DNA from: a virus
Virus record (IMG/VR): IMGVR_UViG_3300009702_000017
Coordinates: 1-64,000 of that record
DNA length: 64,000 nt
Direction: 5' to 3' (one strand)
Positions 39,498 through 46,884 of the stretch are shown one piece after another. Within the stretch, counting starts at the first letter, position 1, and each line of letters opens with the position of its first letter. The notes beneath the pieces were generated by a model. It had not been told where the DNA came from. It worked only from the letters and a program-made list of their open reading frames with translations, and did not search any database. Both the position numbers and the translations under genes were made by a program.

Positions 39498-39833
39498 CTA
39501 TCCTCCCGGAGTGTAGTATTCGATCTTCAGGTTTTCAGGGGCCATCATATCTGCTACTGCGTCTTCTACCGATGAAAGGTCCATGAGACGAAACGATACC
39601 TCTCGATTCAACCACGCCTTGAATGTAGGGTGAGACACCATTGCACGAAACGCATCCTTGGTGTTCTGAGCCCTACTCTTATGTCGAGTTCCAGTCGTCA
39701 CAACACCAGAGGGAGGGTGACGTAGACGTACACAGTTCTGATGCTTATTTCGATGCTGCCCACCAGCACCAGAACCAGAAAAGTACGTCAACTCGAAGTC
39801 ATTCTTGGTGACGCTAAACAACAACTCCCTCAT
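39498..39833 (-). CDS. GGQ-domain release-factor-like protein
   Basis: 111 residues holding the peptidyl-tRNA hydrolysis domain of class I release factors: GSGAGGQHRNKHQNCVRLRH with the GGQ triplet, then PPSGVVTTGTRHKSRAQNTK. The codon-recognition domains of RF1/RF2 are absent. It may therefore act like ArfB/PrfH on stalled ribosomes, or in stop-codon handling. The start overlaps the upstream stop (TAATG). The linkage to possible in-frame stop readthrough in this window is suggestive only. Confidence 0.75.
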   Translation of the reverse strand: MRELLFSVTKNDFELTYFSGSGAGGQHRNKHQNCVRLRHPPSGVVTTGTRHKSRAQNTKDAFRAMVSHPTFKAWLNREVSFRLMDLSSVEDAVADMMAPENLKIEYYTPGG

Positions 39834-40222
39834 TACTGGTCTCCGAACGCCCAATATTGAATGAAGGCATCCTTGAACGCTTCGTAGTAGGTCTCTCCTT
39901 CACCAAGCAAGTTGTCCCCGAGCTTGATAGTCACACCATCCCTGTGAAACACCCTGGCGGTAGGACCGAAGAGCGCCTTTGAAAGCTTCGTTACACAAGA
40001 GTACGACGTAGCGTACTCCTTCAAGTAGGCATCATCCTGCTCACCAATCTCATTCAGATTGGTTAGGGTCTTGAGCTTAAGAGACAGGTAACGACCTGTC
40101 TGCGCCCTAGCGCTCTGGATACGCTGTCGGATCTCCTGTGGCGTCTGGTACAGCTTCTTCTGAGGATGACTCGGAACCATATCGGTCATCTCCTGCGTTA
40201 TCGTTGGTGTTGGATGATTCAT
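39833..40222 (-). CDS. Hypothetical protein, 129 aa
   Basis: Helical basic N-terminus (TPQEIRQRIQSARAQTGRYL) and a mixed C-terminus (GVTIKLGDNLLGEGETYYEA). CAGGAGAAAAGA precedes ATG 40222, but that start lies 116 bases inside the upstream gene. An ATG at 40180 (MVPSHPQKK) with CAGGAG upstream is an alternative. Confidence 0.5.
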   Translation of the reverse strand: MNHPTPTITQEMTDMVPSHPQKKLYQTPQEIRQRIQSARAQTGRYLSLKLKTLTNLNEIGEQDDAYLKEYATSYSCVTKLSKALFGPTARVFHRDGVTIKLGDNLLGEGETYYEAFKDAFIQYWAFGDQ

Positions 40223-40499
40223 TCTTTTCTCCTGTTAAGCGTTCAAGGATTTCTACTGCGATATGATGAGGCAGGTCTTCGATGGAATAGCTGTTTGGCA
40301 TAGCCAAGAAAGCAACCTTCTTCCAGCCCTTTGTCTCCAGCCATCGTGTTCCATACTCCATCGCAAGGCGCATCTCTTCGCTACCAGCATCATCAGGAAC
40401 GTGGAGCACCACCACGGATCCTTCCTCAATCTTGAGACTTTCCATTGTGATGCGCATATCCGATAGCTTGTTTAACTCTACTCTGTCTGTAGTTCCCAT
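40107..40499 (-). CDS. Hypothetical protein, 130 aa
   Basis: Rossmann-like layout with GSVVVLHVPDDAGSEEMRLA and WKKVAFLAMPNSYSIEDLPH. The Ser/Asp-rich last 38 residues overlap the next gene in another frame and may be an artefact of a lost stop. The start overlaps the upstream gene by 22 bases. No family is recognised. Confidence 0.5.
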   Translation of the reverse strand: MGTTDRVELNKLSDMRITMESLKIEEGSVVVLHVPDDAGSEEMRLAMEYGTRWLETKGWKKVAFLAMPNSYSIEDLPHHIAVEILERLTGEKNESSNTNDNAGDDRYGSESSSEEAVPDATGDPTAYPER

Positions 40500-40786
40500 T
40501 CCCAGTTTCTTTCCATTAGTCTCTCAAGTGGAACACCAAGTACATGTTCTTCAAGCCAATTTTTCATGGTGACAACCTTGGCGTCACATTCTAGAAGCCA
40601 GGGCTCAAAACCAAACTCAGTCAGATACCAATGCCGAGTAACCATCAGTTCATCAAAAGCGATTGAAAGCTCATCTCCCACGTCTGGGGTGCGCTCTATC
40701 AAGGCGGGCCACCCTGATAATTGTTCGCCTACATGGATATACCACTTCTTGAAGTTGTCCAAAATCTTCTTGGTATGCTCATTCAT
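40478..40786 (-). CDS. Hypothetical protein, 102 aa
   Basis: Helical and Trp-rich (NEHTKKILDNFKKWYIHVGE, then LTEFGFEPWLLECDAKVVTM). It follows thyA by six bases and is probably co-transcribed. No family is recognised. Confidence 0.55.
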   Translation of the reverse strand: MNEHTKKILDNFKKWYIHVGEQLSGWPALIERTPDVGDELSIAFDELMVTRHWYLTEFGFEPWLLECDAKVVTMKNWLEEHVLGVPLERLMERNWEWELQTE

Positions 40787-40792
40787 GATGTC

Positions 40793-41683
40793 TCACACAG
40801 CGATAGGGGCCTTGATTGCCGGATAGCATTCATATCCCTCTAGCGTGAAGTCTTCATACTTGTAGTCGAATACGCTGTCGTGAGGGACGATAGTCATCTT
40901 GGGAAGAGGAAGTGGAGTTCTTACCAGTTGCTCTGTCACCTGCTTCAGATGATTCGAGTACACATGAACGTCCCCAAACGTGTGTACAAAATGTCCTGGC
41001 CGATACCCGGTCACCTGGGCCACCGTCATGGTTAACAAAGCGTAGCTCGCGATGTTGAAGGGCACTCCGAGGAAAAGATCGGCACTTCGCTGGTACAACT
41101 GGCAGTCGAGGTACTTACCTGCCCGCACATAGAACTGAAACAGGGTATGGCATGGCGGAAGCGTAACTCGATCGGCTTCCTTTGGATTCCATCCCGTGAC
41201 AATGTGTCTCCGGCTGTTAGGATTCTTCTTGATTGCCTCGACTACATTAGCAATCTGGTCTACGCCTTCGATATCAACGACAAGCTTGTGTGTTGCTTCT
41301 CCGATGATACCACCTTTATACGCCATCACTCCGGTATCAATCGTCCGTGCACCATAGTTACGCCACTGATGCCCATAGACAGGCCCCAGGTCGCCTTCCT
41401 CGCGACCAAATCGAGCGCATTGCTCTGCCGTAGCCCACTCGTCCCAAATATGAACACCGTTGTTCTGGAGGTACTTCACATTGGTATCGCCAGAAAGGAA
41501 CCATAGAAGCTCATGGACGATGCCCCGAAGGAACATTTTCTTGGTGGTCAGAAGAGGGAACCCTTCCTGCAAATCAAAGCGAAGTTGGGCCCCAAAAAGG
41601 CTGTACGTACCTACTCCAGTGCGATCGTCACGCCGTTCACCATCTGTTACTACCTTCTTCAACAAGTCTAGATACTGCTGCAT
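40793..41683 (-). CDS. thyA: Thymidylate synthase
   Basis: 296 residues of the classical ThyA family. It methylates dUMP to dTMP with methylene-tetrahydrofolate for phage DNA synthesis. Visible: N-terminal [53 protein letters not shown], catalytic Cys in [12 protein letters not shown] near 177, [20 protein letters not shown] and the C-terminal [14 protein letters not shown] start at ATG 41683 (AGAGGCACT upstream). The longer frame start at 41710 lacks support. It overlaps a tiny membrane ORF by 16 bases. Confidence 0.95.
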   Translation of the reverse strand: MQQYLDLLKKVVTDGERRDDRTGVGTYSLFGAQLRFDLQEGFPLLTTKKMFLRGIVHELLWFLSGDTNVKYLQNNGVHIWDEWATAEQCARFGREEGDLGPVYGHQWRNYGARTIDTGVMAYKGGIIGEATHKLVVDIEGVDQIANVVEAIKKNPNSRRHIVTGWNPKEADRVTLPPCHTLFQFYVRAGKYLDCQLYQRSADLFLGVPFNIASYALLTMTVAQVTGYRPGHFVHTFGDVHVYSNHLKQVTEQLVRTPLPLPKMTIVPHDSVFDYKYEDFTLEGYECYPAIKAPIAV

Positions 41684-41784
41684 AGTGCCTCTAGTAAGAT
41701 TACAGCGCACAAACCAACTATGAGCATTAGACCAAGAGCAACAACTGCGGTTCGCCCACGACCCTTCCTACTCGGGTAGCCCAT
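41668..41784 (-). CDS. Tiny membrane protein, 38 aa
   Basis: ATG 41784 opens a basic N-terminus ([11 protein letters not shown]) followed by one transmembrane helix ([20 protein letters not shown]). It overlaps thyA at its end and a small ORF at its start. No family is recognised. Confidence 0.4.
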   Translation of the reverse strand: MGYPSRKGRGRTAVVALGLMLIVGLCAVILLEALCSSI

Positions 41785-42002
41785 AGTGACGACGGAGAGC
41801 CTTGGCAACACAAGCCGCTACTGGGTGTAACATCATCCTTCTCCTCCAACAAATCATCAACCTTGTCTCTTGCCTCCTGAATCATCACAGAAAGGATGGT
41901 CTTGGCATTAGCAAGCAAGAACTGAGATGAAGTATATTGTGCTTCCCAATAGTCCACGTCCAAGACCATAAGCCGAATATCCCACTCCTGCATTCGTTCC
42001 AA
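41727..42002 (-). CDS. Hypothetical protein, fragment of a frameshifted gene
   Basis: The ORF reads [20 protein letters not shown] and a helical middle ([20 protein letters not shown]). Upstream in the same frame, 42003-42091 is also coding-like without a start (PEEKAKLFEYACQHQEEPLA). A good ATG at 42120, with AGGAGAAGGC, reads MVDEIRF and needs one T fewer in the T6 run near 42100 to join it. The natural gene is thus about 41768-42120. The last 33 residues of the visible ORF look artificial. Confidence 0.45.
   Translation of the reverse strand: MERMQEWDIRLMVLDVDYWEAQYTSSQFLLANAKTILSVMIQEARDKVDDLLEEKDDVTPSSGLCCQGSPSSLWATRVGRVVGEPQLLLLV
41768..41836 (-). CDS. Tiny ORF, 22 aa, with strong ribosome site
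   Basis: GGAGGAGAAGG lies directly before ATGATG and opens [20 protein letters not shown], ending PE. Either it is a real micro-gene or it is the natural C-terminus of the overlapping gene after a +1 shift. Confidence 0.35.
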   Translation of the reverse strand: MMLHPVAACVAKALRRHYGLPE

Positions 42003-42147
42003 ACATTCCTTGTATGCTTCGTTTGCTGGATCGGCTAGAGGCTCTTCCTGATGCTGGCACGCATACTCAAATAGCTTTGCCTTCTCCTCTGGAACTGAAA
42101 AAACGAATCTCGTCTACCATGCCTTCTCCTAGTTATGTTGTGTACTA

Positions 42148-42168
42148 CTAGGTATACAGCAAGAAAAC
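42148..42168 (-). promoter_or_regulatory. Motif A promoter of the thyA operon
   Basis: The minus strand reads TTTTCTTGCTGTATACCTAG, about 30 bases before the ATG at 42120. It overlaps the stop codon of the HNH-Mom gene. Confidence 0.65.
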
Positions 42169-43511
42169 TAGTCGAACAAACGTACATACGTATATGCTTG
42201 ATTTCCAGATTTCCACGTCTTTCCAGGAATAGGGACACGAACCCAACCGGCATTGTCCATATGCACGTCAGCCTCTCCTGGCTCGCATGCCCAATGTTCC
42301 CAACGCTGAAGAGTTGTAGTGCCTACCTCTAATACATCCTCGTCTGAGGTAGCTCCTCTAAAGGCACGAATACCGTCAGCGCTTTCAAATACAGGCTGCT
42401 TACTCTTCAGCGTCTTCGTCCAACCAGCACATTGATAAACATAGCCATTGTGTCCTTGTCCCTCATCGTGGTAGGTGATTAAGACAGGCCACCGTGTGCG
42501 ATCGATTTCGTTGTGCATCTGCTGCATCAATGGTTCGGACAGGTGCTCCAAGTATCTCTCCGATTTGGGAACAGCGACCATTCTAGACAAGGCAAGAACG
42601 CCCTGGGGTGCCTCTGGACACACATTTCTCGCACTTCCTATAGATGGTGGACGCCAAAGAAATCCAGCAACCAGCTTATCGGATTCGTACACCCCAAAAG
42701 AGTAGGTAGCAATTGGAGGCGCGGTGCCATATCCATGATACCTTTCGCAAAGCTCGCGTACTTCTTGTACTGGACACCTTACCAACCGAAACGGTAACGC
42801 CTTGGCCCATAGATACTCCAAGGGCATTCTATCTCTCTTACCGGTATTGCACGAAAGGCAAGCAGGAACTAAGTTTGAGTATTGATGAGCATAGTCCCAT
42901 CTGGAAATAGGAATTGCGTGGTCGATAGTAAGATTGGAATCCTTCTTCCCACAATACGCACAACGGTTGTCAAAGGACTCTTTTATCTTCTGCCAATCTA
43001 TGCTTGTCAGTACGTATCCCGTTAAAAGCTTCTTTCCACGCCTTTTTAACCGATAGACATGTCTCTTATGTGCAAGCCATACCCGATACTCCTCAGACTC
43101 AAGCTTCCGCAATCGATAGGACTTGTCATACTCACGCTTTCTGTCCTTGTTCAGGCGTGCACTTAGCGTAACCCTATCAAGAATCGACTGCCTATTGTCC
43201 TTGTAGTATTGTCTATCTCGTTCTCGCTTAGCCTCTAGGTGATCTTCGTTGTACTTCAATTGGCGTTTTTTCTTGCAATCCTTACAGATCGCCATCCTCC
43301 CATCTTTACCAGAAGGAAGCGCATAGAAGTCCTGTACAGACTTCACTAGACCACATTTAGAGCAACGCTTAGAGCCTTCCTGTACCGGAGGTCTGTTGTG
43401 ACGAACCCTAAAGCAATCCTTGCATTCAGATCGCAGCCCATCGGACTTGCCGGAGTCCTTTGAGAAAGCTGACACGGGTTTTTGCTTACCACAAATAGAA
43501 CACGTCTTCAC
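42168..43511 (-). CDS. HNH endonuclease fused to a Mom-like DNA-modification acyltransferase domain
   Basis: 447 residues. Two treble-clef-like repeats open it (CSICGKQKPVSAFSKDSG with CKDC; CSKCGLVKSVQDFYALPSG with CKDC). After a basic linker, residues 185-235 are an HNH nuclease: CAYCGKKDSNLTIDHAIPIS then CLSCNTGK. Residues 265-395 resemble Mu Mom, a GNAT-type enzyme that modifies adenine in phage DNA: YSFGVYESDKLVAGFLW, LSRMVAVPKSERYLEHL, and DEGQGHNGYVYQCAGW. The start is GTG, four bases after the minus-10-like box of a motif A promoter, so the message may be leaderless. Confidence 0.75.
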   Translation of the reverse strand: MKTCSICGKQKPVSAFSKDSGKSDGLRSECKDCFRVRHNRPPVQEGSKRCSKCGLVKSVQDFYALPSGKDGRMAICKDCKKKRQLKYNEDHLEAKRERDRQYYKDNRQSILDRVTLSARLNKDRKREYDKSYRLRKLESEEYRVWLAHKRHVYRLKRRGKKLLTGYVLTSIDWQKIKESFDNRCAYCGKKDSNLTIDHAIPISRWDYAHQYSNLVPACLSCNTGKRDRMPLEYLWAKALPFRLVRCPVQEVRELCERYHGYGTAPPIATYSFGVYESDKLVAGFLWRPPSIGSARNVCPEAPQGVLALSRMVAVPKSERYLEHLSEPLMQQMHNEIDRTRWPVLITYHDEGQGHNGYVYQCAGWTKTLKSKQPVFESADGIRAFRGATSDEDVLEVGTTTLQRWEHWACEPGEADVHMDNAGWVRVPIPGKTWKSGNQAYTYVRLFD

Positions 43512-43512
43512 A

Positions 43513-43532
43513 CTACATATACAGCGAGAAAA
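43513..43532 (-). promoter_or_regulatory. Motif A promoter of HNH-Mom gene
   Basis: The minus strand reads TTTTCTCGCTGTATATGTAG. Its TTTT is also the T-tract of the terminator of the capsid gene. Confidence 0.65.
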
Positions 43533-43558
43533 CCGGCTATCCCTTTTGAGATAGCCGG
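43528..43558 (-). terminator. Rho-independent terminator after major capsid gene
   Basis: On the minus strand CCGGCTATC and GATAGCCGG pair perfectly around TCAAAAGG and are followed by TTTTCTC. It ends the leftward capsid operon. Confidence 0.85.
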
Positions 43559-43590
43559 CCCAGGAGAGACAGCGGTGCTGTCAGGAGGAA

Positions 43591-44988
43591 CTAGCTGAGG
43601 TTGTCAACCAGAACGTTGCGGCGAGGAATGGTAACCGCCAAGGTGAGGAACCGGAAGTGCGCTTCGGGCATGCTGAGGTCGGTCACCGCGAGCTTCAAGC
43701 GGCTATACGGAGCAAGCTGCTTGATGGTCATGGTATCACCTTGGGTGAGGTATCCAGTCACAAACCCAGGAGTCTTGTTGTCGAGGTCGGTGAACACGGT
43801 GGTTCCGGTGGTTGCAGCCTTCACGCGACCAATGTACTTGGCCTGTGCGGCGGTTCCACCGGCAGGAGACCGGTACACATTGTAGAACCGGACTACGCCA
43901 CCGCCAGAGGTGATGGTCACAGTAGTCACGTCACCATTCGCACCTACGGTCGCAGTCGCAGCAGCACTTGCTGTCGATTCGCCCACCTCGTTACCTGCGG
44001 TCACAAAGTAGACGAATGTCTCACCAGCCAGGAACGGAGTAGTAGTGCCAGCAACAGCCGCACTTGCTACAGTGATCGTCGGAGTAGCAGGACCATTTGC
44101 ACGAGTAGGAGCGGGACGGGTCTTGCCTGAAAGGAAACGGCTTGATTCCATTTCGACAACGCCACCCGACACCCACTGGCGCCGCATGCTGATGCCCTGG
44201 GTATCCTGCGGACTACCGGCAAGAATGATGCGTTCCTTGGTGTAGGCAATCTTGTTGTAGTTCGCCAACACGATTGGGTCAACAATCAGCTTGTCGGCCG
44301 AACCCATGTTCATAGCGCTACGAACATGCGCGTCTTCCACCATGCTCTGCGAGAGAGTCCCACCAGCGGTAAGAACCACCGATTCGTCAGAACCGTACTC
44401 ATCGAACATCAGATCCTGAGCATTCCTCATACTATCGGACTGGCGAATCTGGATGTCCATGCCAGGGATGTTTGGAAGCGTAGGGGTTGCAAGCGGGTTG
44501 CCGTCGAACACCCCACCGTTGGAGAAGTCAGCCTTCCCACGGAAGAGGTCGAACTCAACGTCACCGGCGATCTTCATTGCAGCGTCTTCTGCCGCACGCT
44601 CCTCAGCCTTCTTGCCGTCCACGGTATCGACCATGTTGGCAACCAGGGTTACCCGGCGGATGTGGCTATAGAAGCACATCGGAACGACGACACGAACGAA
44701 GTCCGAAGTGGACTCGGCGCCGACGTTTCCTTCGAGGGCCGCAGACCCACCGAACTGACCGTAGCTAAGCTGACGGTCGAACTGTGCCAGAGTTGACTTC
44801 ACATCATCAACCTCAAGCATGTTCTGGAGCTTGATGTGCTTGTCACTGAAGGTGGTGTTGTAAAGAACCGGCGAAAGATCCTCTACCTGAAGGGCTGCAC
44901 CCTGCACCAACGCGCCAGGAGCGGCGTTGTAAGACCCGCCTTCTAGGGCCTTGACCAGTGCTTCGATGTTTGCGATTGCGTCTGCCAT
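43591..44988 (-). CDS. Major capsid protein
   Basis: 465 residues. It follows the scaffold gene, has the strongest ribosome site of the region (TAGGAGAAAACA) and a strong terminator behind it, as expected for the most abundant protein. The HK97-type regions show an N-terminal helix, RVVVPMCFYSHIRRVTLVAN, DLFRGKADFSN, a spine-like region around SADKLIVDPIVLANYNKIAY, and a C-terminal FLTLAVTIPRRNVLVDNLS. Residues about 298-400 are an inserted fibronectin-III/Ig-like domain (TPFLAGETFVYFVTAGNEVG), probably displayed on the capsid surface. Confidence 0.85.
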   Translation of the reverse strand: MADAIANIEALVKALEGGSYNAAPGALVQGAALQVEDLSPVLYNTTFSDKHIKLQNMLEVDDVKSTLAQFDRQLSYGQFGGSAALEGNVGAESTSDFVRVVVPMCFYSHIRRVTLVANMVDTVDGKKAEERAAEDAAMKIAGDVEFDLFRGKADFSNGGVFDGNPLATPTLPNIPGMDIQIRQSDSMRNAQDLMFDEYGSDESVVLTAGGTLSQSMVEDAHVRSAMNMGSADKLIVDPIVLANYNKIAYTKERIILAGSPQDTQGISMRRQWVSGGVVEMESSRFLSGKTRPAPTRANGPATPTITVASAAVAGTTTPFLAGETFVYFVTAGNEVGESTASAAATATVGANGDVTTVTITSGGGVVRFYNVYRSPAGGTAAQAKYIGRVKAATTGTTVFTDLDNKTPGFVTGYLTQGDTMTIKQLAPYSRLKLAVTDLSMPEAHFRFLTLAVTIPRRNVLVDNLS

Positions 44989-45028
44989 TGTTTTCTCCTA
45001 TTACTAGGTTGTTGTTTGAAAGCGTGCC

Positions 45029-45907
45029 TTACTGAAGAAGGTGCTTGATGTCATCAAGGTTTGCCCTGTTGTACATATAGGCGGTGACGAGCCGTCTATC
45101 TTCCTTCTTCATATCTGGGCTCCGAACGGCCTTGTTCAGCCGCTCAGTGACCTCGGACTTTGAGAGCTTGGTAACGTCCACTTCGGACTTGTCTAGCTTC
45201 TCCTCAGTCCCCGGCTTTGCGACGTGACTGATGTGAGTGATTGCCTTGCGGAGCGGCCTGTTGGTCATCAGATGGATCACCTTCTCTACATTCGAGAGAC
45301 GGCCATTTGACTTGCTCAACTGCTCCTGGAGGGCCTTGATCTCTGCGTCCTTCGCAGCGATAGCTGCCCTGTCACTCTTGAGCGTTGGAGTTGCCTCGGG
45401 AGGAGGGCCACCGGGACCAGCTGGACCACTAGCTGGAGGAGATGGTGGAGCACCCTCTGGACCAGAAGCACCGCCCTGGGCGCCCCCAAGAACGGCCATG
45501 AGAGCCTGCTTGGTAGCGAGGTAGTGAAGCTCTAGCTCCTGTGGGGGAAGCTGCGCATATTCATTGACAAGAGCCTCCATGTCAGGGGGTCCGCCTTCTG
45601 CGCCTTCCTCACCAGGAATTCCTTCTGGAGATCCCTCGGGAGATCTTTCTGCGTCAGCGCTTTCCTCACCAGCCTCAGGCGGGATTGGATTTTCTGCATC
45701 TACATCATCCGCACCCTCAACTCCAGGGGAGCCGCTATTGGTAGGGACGGGGGCGGGGACCTCTTCGTCGCCGTCAGGCTCTTCGCCAGGAATTTCATCC
45801 TTACGGAGAGGCTGCGCGTTCGCATCTGCGCCTACGCTCTTGTGGAACACCTCTAGCACGTCCCCAAGAACTTGATCGATTTCCTCATTTGAAATTCGAA
45901 GTGTCAT
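45029..45907 (-). CDS. Prohead scaffold-like protein
   Basis: 292 residues directly upstream of the capsid gene. It has a very acidic Pro/Gly/Glu-rich N-terminal half, a coiled coil (AAIAAKDAEIKALQEQLSKS) and a basic C-terminus (LRKAITHISHVAKPGTEEKL) of the type that contacts the capsid. It contains four K-S motifs (LSKSNGRL, LDKSEVDV, LSKSEVTE and TLKSDRA), which could be protease sites for scaffold removal. No motif B or A is seen before it. Confidence 0.65.
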   Translation of the reverse strand: MTLRISNEEIDQVLGDVLEVFHKSVGADANAQPLRKDEIPGEEPDGDEEVPAPVPTNSGSPGVEGADDVDAENPIPPEAGEESADAERSPEGSPEGIPGEEGAEGGPPDMEALVNEYAQLPPQELELHYLATKQALMAVLGGAQGGASGPEGAPPSPPASGPAGPGGPPPEATPTLKSDRAAIAAKDAEIKALQEQLSKSNGRLSNVEKVIHLMTNRPLRKAITHISHVAKPGTEEKLDKSEVDVTKLSKSEVTERLNKAVRSPDMKKEDRRLVTAYMYNRANLDDIKHLLQ

Positions 45908-45956
45908 TTGTTCTTCTCTCGTTTGGGTTAGTAGTTAGCTACGTGCGTGCTAGCTA

Positions 45957-46412
45957 TTAGGAAGCAGAGGTCATTGGATACTGGATCTCGCTATCGAAGG
46001 TTGCCTGGAGGTTTGCGGCCACCAAAGTCGCTGCCGTAGGAGCAGTTCCGTTTGCGCTGTTGAAGATTTCGACAGTGGCGTTGTGCCATACAGCTTCACC
46101 GATGAGAGCCATCAGGGTGGCCCAATCGTTGATGTCGGCACCCGCACCGGCAGGGTTTGCCTCAAGGCCGATCTGAATCACCGATGGAACATAGGTGGGT
46201 GCGGTCAAACCAAGAGAGTCCTTGGCGAGAGGCCAATCAACGGGACGAACCTTGATAAAGCCCCCTGCTGATCCAGCGGTGCCAGCCCCTACTTGGATAG
46301 TAGGGGACTCGTCGGTATCAAAGCCTTCGGTAATGGTAAGTGCCGGAAGACGAAGCTTCAGGTTGCTTGCGATCTGGTGAGCTAGCTCAATTGCCTTGTA
46401 AGAAGTTGCCAT
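45957..46412 (-). CDS. Small capsid-operon protein, 151 aa
   Basis: Helical start (SYKAIELAHQIASNLKLRLP), then Gly/Ala/Thr-rich beta segments (PSVIQIGLEANPAGAGADIN). Its position beside scaffold and capsid suggests a decoration or head protein. Upstream is an imperfect motif B (GCAATTCTATAGG) and a good ribosome site (CAGGAGTAAAGA). Confidence 0.55.
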   Translation of the reverse strand: MATSYKAIELAHQIASNLKLRLPALTITEGFDTDESPTIQVGAGTAGSAGGFIKVRPVDWPLAKDSLGLTAPTYVPSVIQIGLEANPAGAGADINDWATLMALIGEAVWHNATVEIFNSANGTAPTAATLVAANLQATFDSEIQYPMTSAS

Positions 46413-46459
46413 TCTTTACTCCTGCGAGTTGTTTTGTGGGGAGTACCGTTCCGTACACC

Positions 46460-46471
46460 TATAGAATTGCT
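46460..46471 (-). promoter_or_regulatory. Imperfect motif B
   Basis: The minus strand reads GCAATTCTATAG, one base longer than the consensus, about 48 bases before ATG 46412. Confidence 0.35.
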
Positions 46472-46518
46472 TTTGAGCATGAGGCAAATTCTGTGCAAAG
46501 CGTAGCAATCTAGCTGAT

Positions 46519-46884
46519 ATGCGATGCTCCTCATGCAAAGTCGACCTTCCAGACAACCAATTTCATCAAGCTGGAAGGAGATACAACAAAGAGCATCGTG
46601 AGTATCGCTGCAAATTCTGTAGGTCAGAACAGCGATATGAAAAGCTGTACCCGGATACCGTCTGTATCCTGTGCGGAAAACACCGGAAGCTCGAAAACAA
46701 CCTTGCGTGTCACAGGTGCAATCGAGACAGCGGACTGAGGCAATGTGGTGTCTGTGGAGAAATCCAGCTTACTGAGCTAGAGTTCTATGGACGCCATAGC
46801 ACCTGCAAGACATGCCTTAAGCATTCACAGTCGAAAAGGGGTTCTGTCCAGTCTGTACCGGCTTCGGAGACTCAGGTGGCCTAA
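46519..46884 (+). CDS. Treble-clef zinc protein, 121 aa
   Basis: Three Cys-rich modules: CSSCKVDLPDNQF with CKFC, CILCG with CHRC, and CGVCGEIQLTELEFYG with CKTC. The first and third match the repeats at the N-terminus of the HNH-Mom protein, so it is a stand-alone zinc-module relative without a nuclease domain. A plus-strand motif B variant (CAATCTAGCTGAT) precedes the ATG. Its end overlaps the convergent GGDEF gene by 68 bases. Confidence 0.65.
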   Translation: MRCSSCKVDLPDNQFHQAGRRYNKEHREYRCKFCRSEQRYEKLYPDTVCILCGKHRKLENNLACHRCNRDSGLRQCGVCGEIQLTELEFYGRHSTCKTCLKHSQSKRGSVQSVPASETQVA

